Assembly: GCA_037013685.1 (NCBI GenBank)
Contig: CM072893.1
Location: forward strand, 21,719,736-21,783,735
Origin: Acridotheres tristis
Lineage: Eukaryota; Chordata; Aves; Passeriformes; Sturnidae
Direction: 5' to 3'
DNA length: 64,000 nucleotides
Part shown: in pieces, positions 56,884 to 64,000 of the stretch
Position numbering within the stretch: the stretch's first letter is position 1
How the letters are laid out: each line of letters begins with the position of its first letter
The notes under the pieces: generated by a model
Told to the model about the DNA's origin: nothing
The model's database searches: none
Seen by the model: the letters and a program-made list of their open reading frames with translations, nothing else
Program-made: the position numbers and the translations under genes

Positions 56884-57585
56884 CAGGAAGGTACCCTGAA
56901 GGGCAAAGGGCCCAGGCGATCTGATTGATCTTTACAGACAAACTCTAGAGCAAACAGAGTATCCTGGCAGGCAGGAAGCCAAGGGTGTCTGCTAAGGGAG
57001 ATGAGGAACTCCTGAATTGCCTCCAGCACTACAGGAACGTTCAGAGAGCAAACATGGGCACAGGGTACCCAGAAGAAGCACAGAAATATATCCTGGGCAT
57101 GCAGGGCCAGAACCAGGCATGCCAAATATCCATTGGGATCAAAACTGGTGAGGAATGTGGAGGGCAGCAAGGAAGACTCACACAGAGTCATTGGAAGAAG
57201 AGGAAGGCTAAGGAAAACAAGGCTGCTTTGTCCTAGTGACAAAGGATACAGAAAAACCTGAACTGCTCAGCACCTTCTGTCTCTCAGAATTCACTGCCAA
57301 GGTTTTTTCTTGGACTTTCCAGCCCTAAGTGGCTTGCAGCAGAGTTCCTACAGAAAATAAAACTTGAGTTGTGGATCACTTGAGCCAACTGGACAGAGCA
57401 CAAGTCTGTGAAGCTGATAGGACACATCCAAGGTGCTGAGGGAGCTGGCTGCCACTGTCGCAGGGTGACTTTCTGTCATCTTTGGCAACTTGTGGCAGTC
57501 AGGGAAATCCCTGGTGATGGGATGAAGGAAGATGTCACTCACACTCAAGAAGAGTGAGAAGGAGAATCCAGGAAACTACAGGTTT
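56884..57585 (+). mobile_element. CR1 LINE, internal ORF2 fragment (before and into reverse transcriptase), decayed
   Basis: The block follows CR1 ORF2 in order. It opens with an aggtaccctgaagggcaaag-type segment. A stretch at 57140-57215 encodes a degraded form of the linker that ends KKRKAKENK. A segment near 57400-57540 corresponds to the RT region normally reading like HPRVLRELAD, then LSIIF, then SGEVPEDW, and the block ends in a NPGNYR-like segment at 57560-57585. Several frameshifts and stops interrupt it, so no product is possible. Unusually for CR1, the piece lacks the 3' end, suggesting later deletion or divergence. Boundaries are approximate. Confidence 0.82.
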
Positions 57586-60500
57586 GCTCATTTTGTTCAT
57601 TGCTGCTGAGCAAAATGTCAATTTAAAGTTTAATCAAGCTATCTTTGCTTTTTAGGAGTTAAAATTAAAACAGTGTTTTCTTTCACAGACTAAACACGAG
57701 AAAACCCTGTCACCAGTTGAATTCTGCCTTTAAGGTCTCAGTAGAAACATTTCAATATTCTGCACATTAACACAGAATTAATTCTTGTCTCCTATATTCA
57801 TATACAACAGTCAAATATTTGTGCATCTTGCATACTGGAACACATAGTAATTGCACAAAAGAATAATCTTTTCCTGCAGATACTGAAAAAAGCCATTGAG
57901 TGAAACAGAGTGCAGAATGAAGAAGTTTGTCTCCTCAGAGCATACAGTTTACATACTATATATTTTACCTTTTTTCCCAGCAAGTCTGTTTTCTATTTTG
58001 CTACATACTTATCTGGTTTGTTGAAAGAGCTGTATCTTCCCAACACAGTATGAGTGAAGATTACAAATAATATCTGTACAGCAATTTTTAACTACTGTAA
58101 AAGAGAAATAATCTCCCTCTTAATTGTCTTTTTTTTTCTATGCATAGAGTGCATTCTTTATTATTAAAAGTGTTGATGACACACTGAAAGCCCACCAGAG
58201 TGAAAATGCACATCTTCTATTATTAATTGCGTGAAGAGTTTTACTTGCAATGATTTTTCTTGCACTTAAAAGTAAAAAAAGCTTTTCTTGCTTTATAAAA
58301 AAGTACATGATACCATCATTTTTGCAAATCTGGGGATATCTTTCACTAACTGGAGTGCTGGAACACAAGAGCAGCTGAAATGGGTCAAAACTCTCAAGAG
58401 CCACCTAGCACTCAGTGTTGTCTTTAGTCATGGTCACTACAGATCTTTGGAAATGGTGCCACTTGAGAGTCATTATTCTTGCAATACATACTCCCAGCTT
58501 TCATGTATCTATGGTTTAGAGACTCTCTGAGTTTGAGGTTGCATCATTATAATTGTGCTTTATAGCTTTGGTGCATTTGCTTTCATCACTGTATTAATTA
58601 CCTTATGAACCCATTAAAACTTTTGCAATTACTAAGTGCAGTGACAATGAGTTCCAAAGTTAAATTACAAGTTATGAGAAACAGAGTCTCTTTTGTCCAT
58701 TTTGGGTCTTCTGCCAGACAATTTTGTCAGGCCTCCCTGAAGGTCATTATTTATTACTACTCCGCTTGTCATTTTCTTCTCAAAGCACTCCTATGGACAC
58801 TGCAATCTGTTGGCTCCTCACACATAGCTCCTATATTCAGAATTTCCTCAAGCTCCTTTTTTAATAAGCACAATTCAAGAAGATCAATTCAGCTCTTTTT
58901 GCTCATACTTATTTATTTTTTGTCCACATGAGATGCCTGCATGCATAAATCCTTGCCATCATTCCCATATCTCCAGCAGATGTGCTGCCTTGTCATCATT
59001 CCCAGCTGGGTCATGTAGTACTGTTATTATACCTTTTGTCCATTGGTATGGAATTTCAGTCCACAGGGATAGTGCATAACTGATGGACAAATTTTAAAGG
59101 CATGCCACTTTTGTTACTTCATATAATATGTGCACATCACTGACATGATCCACTGCTATTATGGTAATACTTCCATGCATACAGTATTTCACACAGATGA
59201 CAGAGGCCTACTAATCAAAATAACATCTATTCTAAGCATGAAAACCCACTGTAAATCTATTTGCACGTTTCCTGTTAACATCAGTAAATTATGCAAAGAA
59301 GTAATTATTTTATGGCCTTTGATATAGAAGCAGACATAATTGCTTTCTGAGAATTATTTAAAGCTTCTCTTTACTACCAAAGCAATACAGGGTCCCACTT
59401 GGTAGCATGGGACAGTAGTTTGCTTTTTGCAGCCTCTGATGTGGAAGGAAATATTTTATATGGGTTGAAAGGGACTGCACAAGTTAATGAAAGGGGAAAC
59501 GGGAAAAAACTGTAAAGTCCATCGAGGATTACTAAACAGATAGACACAATGTCTGCTTTAGAAAGCAGCTAAAGACTCTTTGAGGGAAATATCCTATATG
59601 CTTTTTTTTTTTGGCATCTGATTTCCCTGGGCAGAGACACAGAGCTATGGAACTTTAATCTGACCTAATGTAACCGCTCTCATGTCCATGGACTTTGTGA
59701 TAACCTGAAAATAAGGACAACCAGTTTCTAAAACACATAGAGTTGTATAAAATATGACTGTAAATCCTACTAGCAGGTATAATCTAAAGTGTGTCTTTGT
59801 GGGACTCTAAGTGGTGACTATAATTACTTTGAGTTTGCAGATACATTTGTGTTTTACTTGCAGATTTTTGCATCTTTCCATCCCAGGCTTGCTTCCACAG
59901 ACTTCCATTGTCCTCTAACTTCTTCTAGGAACATGATTCTTTCACAGTTGTAGAAAAATAATTTACTGTTGGGCTAATGCCAGATGGAGCTTGGAAAGTA
60001 CCAAGTATTAAACATCTGCTCTTTTAAAGTAAAATTGGATATATTTCCAGCTTAATGAGCTGAAGGATAGATTTGTGATAGATTTGTAATATCTATCACA
60101 ATATGAAAATTGAGAGTGTATCTGATGAGCAGGTGCTGGAACTCAATCTTTTTGATTCCAAATCCTCATCAGAATAGAGGGAAAATATCTTAATAAGATG
60201 GAAAGATACCTGTGAGAGAGAATGAAGCCGTTTAAACCTGTTACCTTACTCTAAATTTATAACTGAGACTATCAAAGGGTTACATAAACATAAATTTAAT
60301 CTCACAAAAGCTAGTGACCATGATTATAGCTGTTCTGCAGATGGGTGGAAGGCTTGTGCTGTGAGTGGGATGTATGTTAAAAATCCCAGCTGTTGCTTCT
60401 GTATTTCACATGAGACTATAAAAGCTTATAAAAAACTAAGTCTGTTTTAGCTTCAGTGTGTATGTGTATTTACTTTTCCTAATCGAAGGGTTATATGACA

Positions 60501-62185
60501 GTTCACTGCTCATTCTGTGGAAACCTGTGGCTGTAGCAGAAAGAAGAATTTGAAAATAATTTTCACAGAGCAAAGTAACTTATTACAGTTTAATTAATTT
60601 AGGTCCCTAGCTTCTGAGTAAAGAAAAGGAATGGATTCAATAGGGGTTGTGTTATGTCTCTTAATGATATCTGGTATGTCACTTGTGTATACATCTATTT
60701 ATTTGTGTAAACATTGATTTGAGTCAGAACTTCTTTAGACAAACATATGGCTCATCATACCTACTTACAGTTCTGTGCTTGACTTAATGAATTCACACAG
60801 ATTTGATTCTCTCTTTGAGCAAATAACTTGTGATGTTTCTAAGAAATGGCACATCTGCACTAGAGATCTGAAAATCACGTAACAGGATACAATTTTGCTC
60901 CAAGAGTGCAGCTGAGGGACTTTGTCCAAAATCTGACAAAAGTGTTAGCCATAGAAATATATCCTTATAAGCTTCCTTTCATGGCTTTCTTTTTCCAAAT
61001 TCATTTGACATTTCTGTTACCTGATGGAGAAAGGTACAGTCTTTCCCAAATACTTTCAGCAATTGCTATGCAAACATAATATGCTTTGCAGCTGCTTGTC
61101 TGCAGCACACAAGTGCCAGCTACAAAATAAGTTTAATTTAGCTGACGAGAATCCACTCCAGGCCGCTGTAACATATTTAAACAAAGCAGTTTTAAAACAC
61201 ACAGAGAACAAAACATACCTCTGTTTAGTGCCCTATACACATTTTGAATTATTTTTATACGTAGGAAGAAATTTCTCAGTTGTGCTGGAAAATGTTACTT
61301 TAAATAAACACACAAAAAAAAAAAACCCAACAGTGCTGCCCCAGAAATACTTCACTTGACATTTTAGAAATGTATAAGAAAATTCAGGATTTCATGTATT
61401 ACTGTACAAAATATTACTGTTCTGCTGCCTGGTTTATGATGACCCACAGAAGATATAACCACACATATTTCCCAGAGACACCAGTACCCATGGATGGCAG
61501 AGCATTAGGTGCTACTCAACAACAGAATTAGAAAGTGTCTGCACCTTAGCAGTGTCCAGAAAGTGACATCAACTTTCTGCTAAATTGATGTTACACAGCG
61601 TGTTAGAAAGGAAATATAGATCCATTTAATAAATTATCTCTTTATAGGACTCTGAAGACTTCTATCCTTTTTTACAAAATGTATACTCCTGGTGACAGTC
61701 AGAAGCTGAAGTGATGCTCAGAAAGAAACTCAATATAAGAAGCTGCAGCAAAAAATGATGCTGCCTCTCAGATTATTTACATTCTGAATTTTATTCGCAG
61801 CAAGTATATAAACTAAATTTTAATAAAACATACCTTAGCAATTAAGCTATCTAACTTGTGCTATAGGTGACATTTGATCTGGTCTAAGCAAATAAGGATA
61901 AATTTTCCCTGGACATCTATACCATAGACCCATTCCATTATGCCCAGAAGCCATGACATCTATTTCAGTTTAGTTCGAGGAAGCTGATGGAAAATTTGTC
62001 TTTCTTCTTGTGAAGTAAAAATAAACAAGGATCCCTATAGATGCTGTATGATCCCAGGACACTTTCTTCCTCTGCATATTGCTTTGTCCCTGCTTTGGGG
62101 CTGTGATGCTCCCTCTGTGCTTTGCTCTCTGCATTCCCTCCTTGCCCTGCTTGCACTCCTTTGCTTCCCAGGCAAGGAAGGGAGT
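57586..62185. other. AT-rich region between two CR1 fragments, nothing recognised
   Basis: No exon, RNA gene or mobile element was identified. It includes the small inverted repeat at 60073-60101 and open frames no longer than 111 codons without family resemblance. Confidence 0.6.
60073..60101. repeat. Inverted repeat, 11-bp stem
   Basis: ttgtgatagat (60073-60083) pairs with atctatcacaa (60091-60101) around a 7-base loop. The left arm overlaps a short direct repeat, agatttgt at 60070 and 60080. Confidence 0.85.
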
Positions 62186-62405
62186 CCAGCTCAGAGCCCC
62201 ATCCAGTCCAGCCTTGAATGTTTCCAAGGATGGGGCATCCACCACCTCTCTGGGAAACCTCCCCATAAGAAAATTTCTTCCTTTTATCTAGTCTGGATCC
62301 ACCCTCTTTTAGTTTAAAACCATTATCCTTTGTCCTATTTCAACAAGCCCTACTAAAAAATCTGTCCCTATCTTTCTTATAAACCTCCTTTAGTTATTGG
62401 AAGGG
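62186..62405 (-). mobile_element. CR1 LINE, 3'-proximal fragment in reverse orientation
   Basis: On the plus strand it reads gagccccatccagtccagcc, then ggggcatccaccacctctctggg, then atttcttccttttatctagtc and cctcctttagttattgg. This is the reverse complement of the CR1 region just upstream of its 3' UTR. Compared with the usual order, about 25-30 bases between ctgggaaacct and the aagaaatttcttcc segment are missing. It lacks the extreme 3' end with the ATTCTATG-type repeats. Confidence 0.85.
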
Positions 62406-64000
62406 AATATCTAGATATTAGCTAGGAAGAAAGATTTGAGAGAAAGCTTTACTCCTCTGTCTTCATGCAACTCGGTACATTGAAGCTCAGATTTTAGTCT
62501 TCTCCAAGGAAGAAAAGCCAGAAAAGGAGCTACTCTGGGCTGCAGGATAATTGCTCTCAGGAAGGAAGGACAGAGCAGACACAGGTTGGAACATTTCTTT
62601 TGCATCTGCTTCTGTAGTACAAATAAACATAAACAGAAAAAATAACAGCAAGAGGAAGTAAAACCAAAACAAAAAACTCTTACAAACTCTTCTTCCCCTG
62701 GGGAGTCACTGAGTGTACAAACAACATAAGACAGAAGTGGGCATGCTGGATTTTTCACACCCTCCTGATTGTGGTTCAGAAAGGATCCTCTTAAGTTATG
62801 ATCTCAAGTATGGTATAGGAAACCATACAGAAAATAACAGAGGATAAACAGTTTCCTGACTGTATAACTGCATTTCATTGCCAATTTTGTACTGGATGGT
62901 TATACACAGATGCTGCAAGAGTTTGGCCCCAAAAGCAGTTTTTTTGCCAGTTGTAACAACTGAAGAATTAGGTCAACTTCTGTACTGTGCCATAAAATGA
63001 ACAATGACAGTTGTAATACTGTATCTTACAGATTCTTCCATGTGTTCATTACTTTTTGAGCGATGAATGTAAATATTAAAATGTTGTGATATTTTTAAAC
63101 TTGGCTTTAGATACTGGAGTGGCTCTGTGGGAAAATAATTTGTCCCTGGCTGTGTAACAATCACTTTCCACCAGTCAAAGCTCTGGCTACAATCTGCTTC
63201 CAATTAATCAGGAAGACAAGACAGGGCGAGTCTTGTACTGAGACAGTATCATACATAGTGGACTGACTGTAAAGCATGCCAGATGAAGATGTGTTTAGTG
63301 CACTAAAAGGAACAATCTAATTATCAGTTTAGTGCTTGAGTCTCAAATTCTTCTGAAACAACAATGCACATTAAAACATAGCAAATTGGATAGAGTGATA
63401 CCATGTAGTATAAAACAGTGATGCCTAGGCCAAATCAGAATATTTAGAATTTTGACATAAAATTGCTAGTTCTTCCAGAAGCCCTGCAGAGTACAGGAAA
63501 TTCAAAAATGTTGACACTCTAGCACCTTGTCCAAAGCTAGATGTTTGACAATTCATATTCAATAATTCTTAGAGCTGACAAGAGTGAAAATTTTTACAGT
63601 GCATGGAGTAAAATATGTAAGGCTCCAAAATCTAATGAAAATAAAGATTTTTTTAAAAAAATAGTTTGTGAAGCCACTTCTATTTTTTAGCCAGCAGTAG
63701 TTAGTTGCTGAATAGAGCTCTCTCTTGCAAGCCTTACTGACACAGATGGTTCATCTAAAGTAAGGGAAAACATTCATCTACCAGCTATGTGCAGGGGCAG
63801 AACATAAGAGAGAAAAATGGTTTACTTTAGAAAATGGGAGTAATGGAAAGTCTGTCCATGTTCACTTTCATTTTTCTCTTGTTCCTTTTATTTCTGATGT
63901 AAGGAGCATTGTAGTGAGTGCTGTGTGTCATTGCTCTTTGGGATGCTGGAAATAGAATAGGAATTGTTCCAGCAACAGAGCTTAGAAATTATAGTGAGTG
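62406..64000. other. Right end of window, nothing recognised
   Basis: AT-rich, with short open frames only. The longest, on the minus strand at 62411-62758, abuts the CR1 fragment and shows no domain. Confidence 0.6.

Noticed and set aside
1..64000. tRNA, rRNA, snRNA genes, CRISPR arrays, bacterial or phage operons
   Set aside because: No promoter-box patterns, conserved RNA cores, regular repeat-spacer arrays or dense coding were seen. The window is vertebrate noncoding DNA with one exon.

Overview
The window looks like bird nuclear DNA. Most of it is AT-rich, low in repeats and free of recognisable exons. It carries three fragments of CR1, the dominant LINE of birds and other sauropsids, and one decayed LTR of a type I know from bird ERVL-like elements. 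No operons, ribosome binding sites, CRISPR arrays, rRNA or tRNA genes were seen. Most open frames are short, unsupported by homology, and of the size expected by chance.

The one protein-coding feature I can support is a first coding exon on the minus strand at 28597-28817, inside a strong CpG island (about 28460-29345). It encodes a signal peptide, an LRR N-terminal cysteine cap and the start of a leucine-rich repeat, and ends at a consensus splice donor. The residues best match adhesion GPCR subfamily A, and ADGRA2 (GPR124) better than ADGRA3. The paralogue call is less sure than the family call, partly because the AT-rich, gene-poor surroundings look unlike the gene-dense ADGRA2 neighbourhood I know in mammals.

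Layout. 1-28590: presumed intron 1 of that gene (transcribed right to left); no second exon was recognised, so the intron would exceed 28 kb. It holds a solitary LTR at about 8627-9162 in the same orientation as the gene. 28460-29345: CpG island with promoter, 5' UTR and exon 1, including two long pyrimidine tracts (G-rich on the gene strand) that could form quadruplex or triplex DNA. 29345-64000: upstream, apparently intergenic DNA with CR1 pieces at 34351-34430 (+), 56884-57585 (+) and 62186-62405 (-), a possible ancient L2/MIR-like relic near 30790, simple repeats and small inverted repeats.

I found no convincing new biological system. The points most worth checking are around the exon: a tandem splice donor whose second site would create an immediate stop, an overlapping out-of-frame upstream ATG in good context, a 111-codon in-frame upstream extension, and the G-rich promoter tracts.
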